Assembly: GCF_026151205.1 (NCBI RefSeq)
Contig: NC_087074.1
Location: 8,845,726-8,909,725 of the forward strand
From: Bolinopsis microptera
Lineage: Eukaryota > Ctenophora > Tentaculata > Lobata > Bolinopsidae
DNA: 64,000 nt
Reading direction: 5' to 3'
In this document: positions 48,601 through 59,325 of the stretch, in pieces
Position numbering within the stretch: position 1 is the stretch's first letter
How the letters are laid out: the number at the start of each line of letters is the position of its first letter
The notes under the pieces: generated by a model
Seen by the model: the letters and a program-made list of their open reading frames with translations, nothing else
What the model was told of the DNA's origin: nothing
Database searches by the model: none
Position numbers and translations under genes: made by a program

Positions 48601-51600
48601 TCTGGTTATCGGACTATATTTAGTTCTTGTGTCCTTCTATGATAGTTTTATATATGGAACTGGGTTCTGCAGACATCAAGCCGAATGGTTAACCGGAACA
48701 ACATGCTCCATATTAGGGGTCATCAGCACAGTTGGATCACAAGTCTCCCTTTTCGCAATGACAGCCTTGAGTGTCATCCGAATGTTCTGGCTTACTTTTA
48801 ACTTTTAAGCAAAAGAGTATTCCAGGCCCTGCAAACAGAAGCTCTGTTGTCAAGCTCGCTTTCCTAGCAACGGGAATCATCACCGCATCCCTTGCTATAG
48901 CTTTTATACCTTTGATATCTTCATTGGAGGAATACTTTGTACAAGGAATGTTTTATGATCCCATCTACAAATTTTTTGTCGGCTTCCCCAACAAAGAGAA
49001 ACATGTTGAAGTTCTTCAAGCTCAATACAATACCACAAACATCACTATGGATATAACCTGGAAAGAAATCGGTGACAAAGTGGACGGTATGTTCACTCAG
49101 CAATATGGACTTTTTAGTAGACGTCCAGTTCATTTTTATGGAAATGACGGTGTCTGCTTATTCAAGTACTTTGTTCGGAGTAACGATGCAAGAAGAATCA
49201 GGCAATCAGTAGGAAGTGGAGTTAACATCAGCGATCATAAAGGAGATCTTGTAGTTTGGCTGATGCTTGCCATGAACTTGGTCTGCTTCATTATCATCAC
49301 TTGTTGTTACATAGTCATCAATATCCAAACCAGAATATCTTCACGGAGATCAGGACAGGATCAAAACCCCGCTAGAGTAAGGGTAAACAGGGCTATACAG
49401 AACAAAATTACTATCATAGTTGCTACTGACTTCTTATGTTGGGTTCCCTTTACTATCATAAGTGGTATGCATAATATGTATTTAATTGATGCGACTAATT
49501 GGTACGTTTCTTTTGCCATGATAGTTCTCCCCCTTAACTCTGTTATAAATCCACTGATCTACGACAAGACACTAACAGAGTTCCTCGGAAGAAAGTTGGT
49601 GGAAATTAAATTAATTATCAGACTACGTGTCTCCATGGTTACGGAACTTATTCGGACGAGAATGGGTGGTGTAAAGAGTGTGAACAACGAGCTAGATGTC
49701 ATACAATCGGAACAGGAGGATCGAGAACTTTCAAATCATGTACTAGCTGAAACAGCAAATCTGTGAATTTATCTGTGAAGATTGAAGGAAATATCAATGA
49801 AAAGGATCATTCGATGATAAAACAACAACATTTTATAATAGGTACTTTAATTAGAGTGATGAGATGAAAACTTTGATTCATCTTATTGAGAGACCCTAGA
49901 TCTATTTTACATCTTTTAAAGTTTTAACACTCTGAACTCTTACTCTTATCATATTATTAGCTGTTTGTTTCTTAGCCAGTTTTTTCGGCGCAGGAAGTTG
50001 GTTGCTTATTGGCTGTCTCGTGTCAAAACAATATGGTTGTCAAATCTGAGTATCCATCACTAGTATCCATAAAGAAAATGTCAGGCTGTATAGTGGGATC
50101 CGGTATTAATGCTGCCTGGGGAGCCCCCAGCATAGTTTCAGCTATTGTTTCACTGCGTTCACATGCTGGCGCGTGTTTACTAACCTCACGTTCGCTCGTC
50201 GTGTTCTAATATTGGAAAATATCCAGATAGAACAAGAATTGCGCCTGTTGTTTCGTTTTGGCGGACGCTAGATTTCCATTTCACATTTACTATAAATTTA
50301 AGTATAAGCTCCAATCAGCTCACTTCAATCTTCATGATATTAATATTGATAAATTATGCATCAAATTGAAATACGGGAAACACTTGAAATTCAGTTCAAT
50401 TGCCGTAGAACTTAACTTGTATCTGTAATTCAAGAAATTATCAGCAAAGGTAAACTATACTCGTGTACACATCAATACACTACGCGTGCCACGTACAAAT
50501 TGGGCGTATTACCTAATAGTAATATTATACATTACATGCATCATATACATTAAAACACAGTCGCGCCGCGCATTCGTAGATCACAGGCTATCTATACATC
50601 ACATCTCCGCAAGCAATCCTCGCGCGCGCGCAACTTTTTCGTTGCATGGTAACGGACGTAAGGAAGGAAGGACACACGACATATTCAAACCCACCTATCT
50701 CGTTCTCCAAAATCCACGTTTTTCTGCAAAAACCTCCATTCGTAACCTTTCACTATTGCCTTTTTTCAAAAGGGTGAAAAGGAAAAAATTGTCTGATTGC
50801 AAAAAGGAAGGTATATAATGCGATCAGTAAGCTCTTTCGCGTAAGACAAATTATGAAAGGGCGCACAAATAAAAGGGTGGCATAAGATTCGCACTTATGT
50901 GACACTTATGTGACACAGTTGTGACACAGTTGTCAAATGTCGGAGGATATATCTAGGAACAGAGATTAAAATCGTTACTAGGAAATTGAATAGACTAACC
51001 GTGAGCTTTCAAGTTGCTGGACGAGTTCTTCTTTTTTCTTCACAGTAGATAAAGATTCTTCCTTGTTGATATACGACAGTATATCAGCCTGAAATTTTAG
51101 AGGTCTGTGAGACAACGAACAGATTTAAGCAAAGTTTGAAAAAAGCAAAGAAAAAGTAGCATTTTTATGCAATATAAACTAAAGCAGAATACCTTATCAT
51201 GTAAAACACTTTGTTGAGTGATCTCCATGAGCCTACCCCTAGCATCTTTCTCTCTTTCTCTGGCATTGTCCAACTCTTGTTTTAAACGATACGCCTCCGT
51301 TGCCCTGAACAAGGAATGAAATTTAGGAATCATTTCCAAACATCTTAAAGATACAATTAACCCTTAACACGTCTTACAATCCAAATTACATTTTATATTT
51401 CTCCAAAATCAAATACCGTTAGAGCTGGGAATTAACATTTAAGGGCGTTTTTAATACATGCACTTACTTTTCTCACGATATATTTTAAACGTACAACCCG
51501 ACAAAACATTGAACATTTACACACAATAGTTTTAATAAAAGTGTGGCTGAGTTGTTAACACCATATAGTTGTGCTCTTCATTACACAATGAGGCGCTGCC

Positions 51601-52768
51601 GCACATGCTAATATATGTGATAATTAAGTGCGAAAAAATGAATAAAACGTTGTTCAGATTGTGAGAAAAGTTTTTAATTGAATGTTTAACCGTAGAAATA
51701 GAAAAGCCCAGAAGAAAATTTTAAGGGGGAGGGAGCTTGAATTTTTTGACGGATCATAATTTAAAGTGGCTACTCTCACATCACATTCATTCCAGCATCA
51801 TTGTCTTCTGGACTGTAAAGTGTAAAGCTCAAACGTTAATTTGCAAGGTAACAAAAACAGCCCTATCTAGCGATATATAACGCTAGATAGCCGGAAGTTT
51901 ACTCAGATTTTAACATTGTCTTTAAATACAAATTGTCTTGAAAAATGAAATAAAATTGTTTTTGTGACAAAACTCACCCGACTTCAGCTTTAGAGGCAGC
52001 TTGGTGAGCATTCTCTTCGACATGCTGCAATTTCTCTTTCAGCATGAGATTCTCTTCGTTATTCTAAAAATATACAATATAACTATTAAATTTGGCAGAG
52101 TAAAATCGTGTCGTGAACTAAAATAGACATGGTCTTTGAGCACCACCTCCTTAATTATGTAATTTGTAAGCTTTACAATTTCTTAAGATTGATAAATTTT
52201 AAGGTTTTTATGAATCAGATGTAAGATTTGTATTGATAAATATCGAGGATGTGCGTATTTTCCCAACCTTATTATTTTCCTGTCTGATTCTCAGTATCTC
52301 CTGCTGTGCTTCTGTAGCTCGTTTAGCTAACAGATTAGCTTCTTCCTCTGCCAATTTTACCTTCTCTTCAAGAATCTCAGCTGCTTCTTCGCTTCTTTGC
52401 TGCAGGAATTGTTTAAAATTGACTTATTTTGAAAAATCAAGAGATGTGGCTTCGAAATTTTTTATTAAATTAGTTATAAACACAGCGATGAGCAAGGAAA
52501 AGAAGACAGTTTGACAATATCCACAATTCCTAAAACTATATCCGCAATCCTTAAAACCCGAGCTGCATGATAAGTGTTTAATCGAAATAAACCACTAACC
52601 AGTTTATCGTTTGCTTTCCTAGCGGAAGCTTCAAACTTTCTCAATCTAAATTCCAGCTCCTCTCGCTGGCGCATCGCTTCCTCCTTCATCCTCCTCTCCT
52701 TCTCCAGCTTCTCTCGTTCAACCTGCTTCCTTTTCTTCTCCTCCTGAACGGCGTGTGTGAGGTATCAC

Positions 52769-52799
<31 letters not shown>

Positions 52800-55700
52800 A
52801 TCACGTGTGTGAGGTATCACGTGTGTGAGGTATCACATGTGTGTGAGTGTGTGTGTGTGTGAGGTATCACGTGTGAGTGTGTGTGTGAGGTATCACGTGT
52901 GTGAGTGTGAGGTATCACGTGTGAGTGTGTGTGTGAGGTATCACGTGTGTGAGTGTGAGGTATCACGTGTGAGTGTGTGTGTGAGGTATCACGTGTGTGA
53001 GGTATCACGTGTGTGAGGTATCACATGTGTGTGAGTGTGTGTGTGTGAGGTATCACGTGTGAGTGTGTGTGTGAGGTATCACGTGTGTGAGTGTGAGGTA
53101 TCACGTGTGAGTGTGTGTGTGAGGTATCACGTGTGTGAGTGTGAGGTATCACGTGTGAGTGTGTGTGTGAGGTATCACGTGTGTGTGTGTGAGGTATCAC
53201 GTGTGAGTGTGTGTGTGAGGTATCACGTGTGTGAGTGTGAGGTATCACGTGTGAGTGTGTGTGTGAGGTATCACGTGTGTGAGGTATCACGTGTGTGAGG
53301 TATCACATGTGTGTGAGTGTGTGTGTGTGTGAGGTATCACGTGTGAGTGCGTGTGTGAGGTATCACTGTGTGTGAGGTATCACTTGTGTGAGGTATCACG
53401 TGTGTGTGTGTGTGTGAGGTATCACTTGTGTGATCTGCTGTGAGTACTATTACGTGTACAAAACACGGCTGTATGGCTGCCCTGTTGTAGTTCATACGGA
53501 TTCTCGACCTCCTACACTCATCTCATTACAAGCTCTATGACCAGTGGGTTATATTTACACTGATATTTTAAATCTGGGTGTCTACATGAGATCACCCCAC
53601 CAGCAAACACCGCTCTTTACTGTACTATTCCAGAGCGGTTGTGAGTGTGTTGCACAAGACTGTCTTTAGCTTATATACGATGTGGAGGCGATTAGCGAGT
53701 TTCAACAGTCAATATTGAGGATGACAGCGTAATACTGGCACATTAAAACTGGTTTTAAATTTTCATGTAATTTGTTCTCTGGCTGGCTGGTGTATTATTT
53801 TCACTGAGATTAAATTGTCGTGGTTTACAAGAAATGGAATCAGAGTTGAGCTGTCATTTATAAAGATCTGCTTAAAATGCAACCAACGCCTTGATGGCAT
53901 GGTGAAGTTCCCTTCGAGAAAAATCTCAGAGTTAATCGTGAGATAAATTTGATCAGCGATAACCGAATAAAGTCAGGAACTCGAGCATTCACCCACTGTT
54001 TAACCATTAAATCGATTACTTCTTAGTAGAGTTAACAAGATTACTTCTTTCTAGGATTCTACAGAATGACCCCTACCTTGGCTTGTTGCTTGAGCGCCTG
54101 GACGACCAGCGTGTCTCCTTTATGACGCCGTGTATATAACTCGTGGTTACCTACACACATCTGCAGGATCTGTAAAGAGAGAGGGGTGTTTATTGCATTT
54201 GCTACTCACTGTAAACTGAAAATTGTTAACAGTAAAGTTTTGATGATTTCTGAAGAAAAATTTCGATGACATAATATTATTATGTGAGTGTTTTGTGGTA
54301 TATATCGGAATTTTTGGGGTTCTACTGTAGTTTGATACTGTGGGGATCAGACAAATTATTATATTATAATGTTAAAACTATCAACCCAACCCCCAATTCC
54401 CCACCCTTTAATCAAGACAGTGCGAGTGTCAGCTATATAATGGTACGCGATTACCAGAGTAACAGTGGAACACCAGCGGTACAGCTGCTGTATTAACAAA
54501 TACCACGCGCGCCACACCCCAACTACAAGCAGCTGGTGCGTGATTATTTCAACTATTGAGGTTTGGAAAATTAGAGTAGATGGTTAGATCATCTTTATTG
54601 ACAGAAACTTTCCATCTGCTGATATGACAGTGTACACCAGTAATGATTTATAGAATACAGCATGCAACTATCTGTACAGTGTACGGTGTGTATATGTGTT
54701 CTTGACAGGTGTGTGTGATGTACGAGCGTTAACAGTATCTTAATGTAATCGTGACATAATCGAAATGGTACTGATAGTTGGAGTATGTCAAATGATGTCA
54801 TATTAATCAAGACACATTTCATGAATTCTTGATAACCTACATGATCATGTTATTTACTAGAATGTGTGATAGGTTTCAATAACTCTGCTCAATGGTTACT
54901 GGCTCTCATTCTCAATTTCTTTACATTAAAGTGCTACAATTTTGTGATGTCATAATAATATTATGATATTAAAATTACCATTCGATTAGTTCTGATGTTC
55001 TTAGTGAAGAACTTGAAATCTTCTGTCTTCTCGTTAACTGGCTTGATTGTAAACTGAAACGGGACAGTTAGACCACACAACCTATTCAAATCTCAGTTAC
55101 ATAACACATATTCTGAAAATGTAAGTGTCAACTAATCTGGCCATTTGTGGTTAAGTCGTTAGCAGCATGCAGTTATTGCAGACAGTAGTGGCATTAACTA
55201 GTGTGTAGCCTGTTAGAGGTATCAAATTCAAAACATTTGGAATAGAGATAGTAAATTAAAAACCTTTTTGTCTTGGAAAGATATGTTTTTAACTTCGCTC
55301 CAAGGGAAAGCTATCTTGGGTTTTTGTTGACTATCCATCTCTGTGATGTGCAGTCCACAAGCGTCAACACCAAGCCAGAGATCTGTTCCACGCTTGTTCT
55401 GGGATGCAGGATTCTATTCATCCGTTAAAAAGAATCAAAGTTTGGATTATCATAAATTTATTTTACAATTTAAAAGGTAGTACAAACATAGTTTATCTAT
55501 AATGCCGTTAGAATAGTATCAAGTTTAGAAACAGGTTTGTTTTCTTGGATAACGACGGTGGCCCAAAAGTAACTACTCACCAAATTTTGGGAAATCCCTT
55601 GAATTATCAAACTAAATGTGTCTATAAACTTTGGAGTTCCTAGCTCAAAGCGTTCTCGCTTTATGGCGACAATAGTTTAAAAAAGAGGGAGTGGCGTGCC

Positions 55701-58675
55701 ACACCCTCTGTAATCAATGAAATTTTGGGAAACTTTCAGGAATTCTAAGTTTGACCCATATCTATATTCTCTGAAATTTTTGTGAAATTCTGACACGAAT
55801 TACGTGAGTTATTAAAGGGTTGCGTGTGGGTAGTAACTTTTGGGCCACCCTGTATTTATCGATAGTTTCCGCATAAAATCTTTCTCTTATTAATTACAAA
55901 TGTCTCCCTCCCACAAGTGATCAACCACTCATATCACTGATTCTAACATAGTGACTTAAAATTCATTGCAAGTTAATCGTCCTGGGTGGTCTACCATCTA
56001 GTAATAAAACGTCAAAAATAACGTCAAAGGTTACTTGTATGATGTATATTATATCTTTTTCAAACCTGTATGAGGAAGTAATTGACACCAAACATCTTCA
56101 AACTCTCTGCTATCATGAGATACTGCATCTCCGCCCATTCTCTATCTCTGCGTGGGGAGAGAGGTTTGTGAGGTTCAAATAAAAAGCGTTTAAGAAGTTT
56201 TGAAAGTCATCTGCTTGATGTATAAGCAAACATGAATATTTCAAATTTAAGTCTTAATTAATGTCAACTCGAGAATTGAAGAGACTGTCCTATAAAATTC
56301 ATGCAGTCTTATTTCGCACCGCAGCATAACACAACTGCATGAAATGATTGGAATACGGTCCAATTCACTTGACAATCACTAAAGAGTTTGTCTATCCGTG
56401 TTCTACTGCCACCATCAAATTAGAACCTTATAAGGTTCTGAACCATAATATAAGTTAATGGTGGGAAACTCCCCAAAACTCAGCTATGTTCTATCAAATA
56501 GTCGAGACATCCCTCTGACCCACCCCTTTATTTTGTTAAATGGATGTAACCTGTCAACAGTGGAGCGGCAGGAATGTTGAGCGTACCAGTTTATAACGTT
56601 CTGTTCCCAGCCCTCTTTAGTTAACTGGTACTGGTTCATGACTTGTTCCGGGATGAGCTGCTCGTTGCCTAGCTGACCCACTTTGTGTTTTTGTGGGTCG
56701 TAGTCACCGTACTACGGAAATGTAAGAAAATGTTATAAGTTATGATTTTGTCAGATGAGTGCAGTACTCCCAATGGTTATGTTATATGTGACATGGTTAT
56801 GTTATATGTTATATATTATGTTATATGGCACAGTGCTGATAATGCAACTGCAACATGCTTCGTCATGCATTTTAGATACAAGGCATCACCGCACACGAAC
56901 AATGTCGTGATAAATCCAATCAAATAAAAACGTCAAACTTTAAAAAATCAAATTAAAAAACCTTAGCTTGCAGAGTGTAGGAGGCCAACATGACGCACAC
57001 TTCAGCAGGAGCGAATATAATCCGGGACAAGATCTGATCTTTTACTTGTAGATAGAACAAGTGCTTTGTTATATCCTGGATCAGATCGTTCACGTCCTGG
57101 GTGTGGAAATGTTACATCACGTGCTGTAATACTTTACAGTGTATAAGGGAAATTATCTAGCAGTAAATCTAGATAATTTGATGAAAATGGAACTAACGAG
57201 TGCAATGACATGCAATATTAAATACACCTGCAGAATTTTAGACTGGACAATGCAAAAAGTATGGAAGTTCAGGTGTGTGTGTGTGTGTGGTATTGGATTA
57301 ATAGCACTGCTAGTACTAACAGAACTGCAGGTTTACGGCCACGGGTATAAGCGAAAATAATGAAATTTTTTCGTAAAATTTAACATGGCTACCTATAGTA
57401 GCACCTATAGTAGTACCTATATAATATCAGTACCTGTGGGTAGAACTTGACGAGTAAGTTCAGCTGAACAGGTTTGTTATCATCACTAATATACACTTGG
57501 TCCACGATACGTTTCTCGTCAATAATCCACATTTGTCCAGCAGTTGTCTTGGTGGACTGCAGACCAAAGTACCAGGTCTCTCGTAGACCCATCGTGTTGG
57601 TCACCTTGTCAAACACTTCTTTTCCCGTAGCTTTGTACTGAGATGGGAGGATAGTTAAAGTCTGTAGAAAAATGGCACATAAAATGTTTTAAATGAAACA
57701 TGATTAACTTATACACGGTGGATTTGATTGTGTCCAGTTTTAACTAAAATTGAAACCTTTAGGACCAACGCAATGTTTCCTTACTAAACTAAAGCTTTAC
57801 TGTCGTAGAAAGCCCTCTAATTATCCAGTACAATTTCGTGCATTTGTATTTGTTTCAACCGAACTACATACAAAAGTAGAATGTTCAGATTAGTATGACG
57901 TGATCTCATGATAATTATGAGCGTGTCAGATCGCAACCAATATCACATAATATACTGATGTTAAATATGTAGAGGGTTAGAGGCGACCCATAATTAATTA
58001 GCATTTCAATCTGTATGTGATCTTGTGTCAACGTTCCAAACGACTAGGTCATACCAAAATATAAGTAAATCTAGACCATCTAGGAACACGCTGAGAGGTA
58101 TTTTAGGACGCTAATAAGATCAACATCGAAACTGCTTCACAACTTCTTCCTTGGTGAAGAATGCAATATTATCGCAATCACAATATTAAGAACCGTTTGT
58201 ATGTTTTCGGATCGCTAGGACATGTAATTCTTTTAAAAATTTAGCAAATGTTTTAACAACATGCTAAATGTGACGGTGCTGTGACGAACCAACGAACAGA
58301 AAATCTCGACATAATCAATATCCTTTTTCAACATGGCTAAACATCACTATTACGCTTTTTTTCGATGTGAGACAAGAAGTAAGAGCATGGGTACTATATA
58401 TAATGATATGATTTACGACAAACTACAATAAATTAGAAACATCATTTACAGATACAGATATAATATAACTGACAGAGCAGAAAAATTAGAAAAATTAGAA
58501 AAATTAGAAAAATTAGAAACATCACTAACATATTATACTTATTAAATACACCACTCACCGGGACACTAAACTCCATGTCCACATCAAGAGTCTGGATGTG
58601 AACAGTTAACAACTTCTTCGCCCTTGTAGGCCACATGTTTGAGCATGGCACTAGAGATCCAGTAAAACTATGAGC
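33167..58675 (-). CDS. NF2: Merlin (neurofibromin 2) orthologue
   Basis: Sixteen exons join in phase: 58675-58559 (first ATG 58636), 57661-57434, 57096-56962, 56711-56551, 56147-56066, 55413-55264, 55053-54979, 54169-54077, 52743-52600, 52399-52268, 52063-51978, 51304-51193, 51088-51000, 33604-33538, 33420-33343, 33217-33167. The product is about 586 residues (human merlin 595): FERM domain ([34 protein letters not shown]), a coiled coil, and the C-terminal tail ending [11 protein letters not shown]. That tail matches merlin (SAKSRVAFFEEL), not ezrin/radixin/moesin, which end in the actin-binding KTLRQIRQG type. Merlin sits at the cortex and acts upstream of Hippo signalling. Intron 13 is 17.4 kb and holds a receptor gene on the other strand. 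An upstream exon may exist, since the first exon listed is open to an acceptor. Confidence 0.95.
33605..35137. other. NF2: Merlin intron 13, gene-free part
   Basis: AT-rich with clustered CG-containing words (CGCGCG, GTGCGTGCGCGAG). A stretch near 34075-34105 (TCTCAAAACTGTAAAAATGT) recurs inverted and diverged near 41205-41265. No exon seen. Confidence 0.45.
35138..36481 (+). mobile_element. LINE fragment: ORF1 end and AP-endonuclease
   Basis: The first frame (35138-35545) is an ORF1 C-terminus with a CCCH-like motif ([15 protein letters not shown]). The second (35536-36481) overlaps it and encodes an endonuclease/exonuclease/phosphatase domain with all key motifs: [45 protein letters not shown] and SDH. 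The reverse transcriptase is missing: the frame runs into a (CCCT)n tract at 36482. LINE copies normally lose their 5' end, so this 3' loss implies deletion or rearrangement. It sits in merlin intron 13, antisense to merlin. Confidence 0.88.
36482..36633. repeat. (CCCT)n microsatellite
   Basis: About 150 bases of near-perfect CCTC/CCCT repeat abutting the truncated LINE endonuclease frame, with one CTTC interruption near 36604. Confidence 0.97.
36634..37587. other. Merlin intron 13, short repeats only
   Basis: No gene. AACTAGTAACTAGT repeats occur at 37295-37330. The segment TAATAATGTCATGTTGCAGG (with GTTTGTTACAAT) is present twice, near 37150 and 37532, each after a CCTCC.CCCGGA motif, marking a partial duplication of about 380 bases spacing. 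Confidence 0.5.
37588..39265. mobile_element. Foldback element with 600-bp inverted arms
   Basis: Arms at 37588-38187 and 38660-39265 are inverted copies with over 95% similarity by eye, separated by about 470 bases. Ends are ATAGATGTGGATACTGG / CCAGTATCCACATCTAT. Each outer arm has tandem copies of GAGGTGAAACACATTTGTTT and GCACATGTTCGGCGGGTTGA. No ORF of note. Target duplication not resolved. A transcript across it could form a 600-bp hairpin. Confidence 0.88.
39430..40143 (+). CDS. Candidate two-exon gene, unknown function
   Basis: A segment starting at ATG 39449 reads [20 protein letters not shown], then [20 protein letters not shown] and [10 protein letters not shown] second splice-bounded segment (acceptor CCCCTCAG at 39993) reads [40 protein letters not shown] and [10 protein letters not shown] to a TGA at 40143. 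Both have better codon content and higher GC than their surroundings. The first frame has its own stop at 39655, so the join is uncertain. The protein is not recognised. It lies in merlin intron 13 on the opposite strand. Confidence 0.4.
40144..41030. other. Merlin intron 13, no gene recognised
   Basis: AT-rich with a duplicated AAACCTTGAATGAAATTGAATCAAA-type segment near 40655-40705. Nothing else is supported. Confidence 0.5.
41032..41105 (-). tRNA. Degenerate tRNA-like sequence
   Basis: On the minus strand a 73-base segment has an A-box-like TAGCTCGGCGGTCTAG and a B-box-like GGATCGAGCC at the right spacing, and CCTTTCG pairs with CGGAAG in an acceptor-like stem (six of seven pairs). The T stem does not pair and no 7-base anticodon loop is clear, so it is more likely a tRNA pseudogene or the head of a SINE than a working tRNA. 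Confidence 0.3.
41110..43103. repeat. Merlin intron 13; includes a dispersed repeat at 42420-42680
   Basis: No gene supported. Bases 42420-42680 are a diverged copy of 25590-25890: shared GTGTAAATTTGAA, GATGTTCA.GTGACA, TTTAGATCAGGG and GACGGGTATTT blocks in the same order and orientation. GCGACATTTTTACAATT is duplicated at 41208 and 41241. The rest is plain AT-rich sequence. Confidence 0.55.
43104..44960. mobile_element. Foldback element (second family)
   Basis: Outer pieces TTAATTGGAT.ATTAT and AATTAGCTAATTAGC at the left are inverted at the right end (GCTAATTAGCTAATTGATAA). The inner arms 43490-43706 and 44560-44780 match inverted over about 215 bases (for example GACCTCTTCTTTTCCTC / GAGGAAAAGAAGAGGTC), with more diverged matches between. 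The centre, 43707-44559, is unique AT-rich sequence. No ORF of note; it is in merlin intron 13. Confidence 0.8.
45041..45463. mobile_element. CpG-rich MITE with CTCGCGAG motifs
   Basis: Ends CACCCCTGTTCCATGCCCAA / TTGGGCATGGAACAGGGGTG are inverted repeats, extended by CGAACGAGGAT-like matches to about 45 bases. The interior has many ATCCTCGCGAGG-type words, giving unusual CpG density for this window. The flanks are TTAA on the left and TTAC on the right, compatible with a TTAA-type duplication mutated on one side. Located 450 bases upstream of the nested receptor gene. Confidence 0.75.
45912..49766 (+). CDS. LDLa-repeat 7TM receptor, LGR/GRL101-like (gene 2), nested in merlin intron
   Basis: Exon 1 (45912-45972) encodes the signal peptide [20 protein letters not shown] and joins in phase 1 to a large exon from 46315. 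The ectodomain starts with a Cys-rich module ([24 protein letters not shown]), followed by several LDL-receptor class A repeats ([43 protein letters not shown]). Seven membrane segments follow with FLCWVPFT in TM6 and NSVINPLIY in TM7. It is a paralogue of gene 1, with an extra 115 residues or so before the last LDLa repeat. It should be a cell-surface G-protein-coupled receptor; ligand unknown. Two frame breaks occur at homopolymers: G run 47313-47317 and T run 48803-48806. The whole gene lies antisense inside merlin intron 13. Confidence 0.88.
49767..50999. other. Merlin intron 13, 3' flank of receptor gene 2
   Basis: AT-rich; should contain the 3' untranslated region of the nested receptor. 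GCGCGCGC words and TGACACAGTTGTGACACAG-like short repeats (50897-50930) are seen. No exon recognised. Confidence 0.5.
51000..52743 (-). CDS. NF2: Merlin exons 9-13: coiled coil
   Basis: Five exons rich in Glu, Lys and Arg: [73 protein letters not shown] and [12 protein letters not shown]. They align with the merlin central helix. The acceptor of exon 9 (GCCGTTCAG, just above 52743) borders directly on the tandem satellite. Confidence 0.93.
52758..53430. repeat. GTGTGAGGTATCAC satellite in merlin intron 8
   Basis: About 670 bases built from GTGTGAGGTATCACGT units mixed with (GT)n runs, with higher-order units of about 62 bases repeated several times. It begins within 15 bases of the exon 9 acceptor. 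GGTATCACGTG contains an E-box-like CACGTG in each unit. ORFs on both strands here are repeat artefacts. Confidence 0.95.
53431..54076. other. NF2: Remainder of merlin intron 8
   Basis: Unique AT-rich intron sequence between the satellite and the donor of exon 8. Nothing else supported. Confidence 0.55.
54077..58675 (-). CDS. NF2: Merlin exons 1-8: FERM domain
   Basis: These eight exons encode the F1-F2-F3 lobes. F1: [14 protein letters not shown], then [11 protein letters not shown] and LVKFYP. F2: [16 protein letters not shown] and YGDYDP up to [11 protein letters not shown]3: [32 protein letters not shown] and [12 protein letters not shown]. Intron phases are 0 except a phase-2 break inside F2. 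Introns are 0.2-1.3 kb and contain a mariner MITE (intron 5) and a tandem satellite (intron 8). Confidence 0.93.
55553..55852. mobile_element. Mariner-type MITE in merlin intron 5
   Basis: The ends are GGTGGCCCAAAAGTAACTAC at the left and GTAGTAACTTTTGGGCCACC with CTGTA at the right. CAGGGTGGCCCAAAAGTA ends are typical of mariner elements. About 300 bases long with no ORF, so non-autonomous. Confidence 0.8.
58478..58520. repeat. AAAAATTAG short tandem repeat
   Basis: Four to five copies of a 9-base unit in merlin intron 1, about 40 bases from the exon 1 donor. Confidence 0.9.
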
Positions 58676-59323
58676 CTGAAATACATGTGAGTGTTAGCAC
58701 TGGAATATTAATTTGTTGAACTTTTTCTTATTGATTCATGATTGTGATGCAAGACCGATTCTTTGATATAAGACAATAGATTGATTTAATTCGACTCAAG
58801 GCTAATTATTTGTTTAAGATCAAGAAATTAATTTGAATCCAAATTAATAGAACTCACCATAGGTCATTACAATACTGTACAATAGTATCATGTTATCACA
58901 TCCTTATTTATTCTGATTGATCATATAATGCCATGTAGAATTTCTGCCTAGTTGAAATATGGCATGTGTTACATTGAAATCAATCATCCTTTTAGGATGT
59001 GTATACAAAACTAAGTATTTATAAAGATGTTCACCCATGAAGTGTTGGTTAATATATAACATTTCAACTAAGTTTGCAGCAATAAAATCCCTACACTGCA
59101 CTATGTTTTAATGTTAGCGATGAAACACAATACTAACTGGAATCGCAAAGTTGATCCCATTGGGGACAAATGTAACAGTGTGGGAATTTTGTCACAAATT
59201 ATCACAAACTTTGTAAAGCTTATTCATTTAAAATTATCTTTGCAACTTGGAGGTCCTCACTGTTTAATGTTAGAGGCAAATTTGTCATTGTAGAGAACTT
59301 AAATGTGAAACAAATTTTTTGTA
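58676..59323. other. Upstream of the first recognised merlin exon
   Basis: AT-rich, with no confident further exon. Because the exon at 58675 starts at an acceptor, an upstream first exon and the merlin promoter should lie here or beyond. Confidence 0.45.
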
Positions 59324-59325
59324 TA

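Noticed and set aside
52817-53298. ORFs of repeated [10 protein letters not shown] or [11 protein letters not shown]
   Set aside because: Direct by-products of the GTGTGAGGTATCAC satellite on both strands.
52758-53430. CRISPR-like array
   Set aside because: Units are contiguous with no unique spacers, and the genome is eukaryotic.
33167-58675. Calling the FERM gene ezrin/radixin/moesin
   Set aside because: The coiled coil and the terminal [10 protein letters not shown] match merlin, and the terminal actin-binding motif of ERM proteins is absent.
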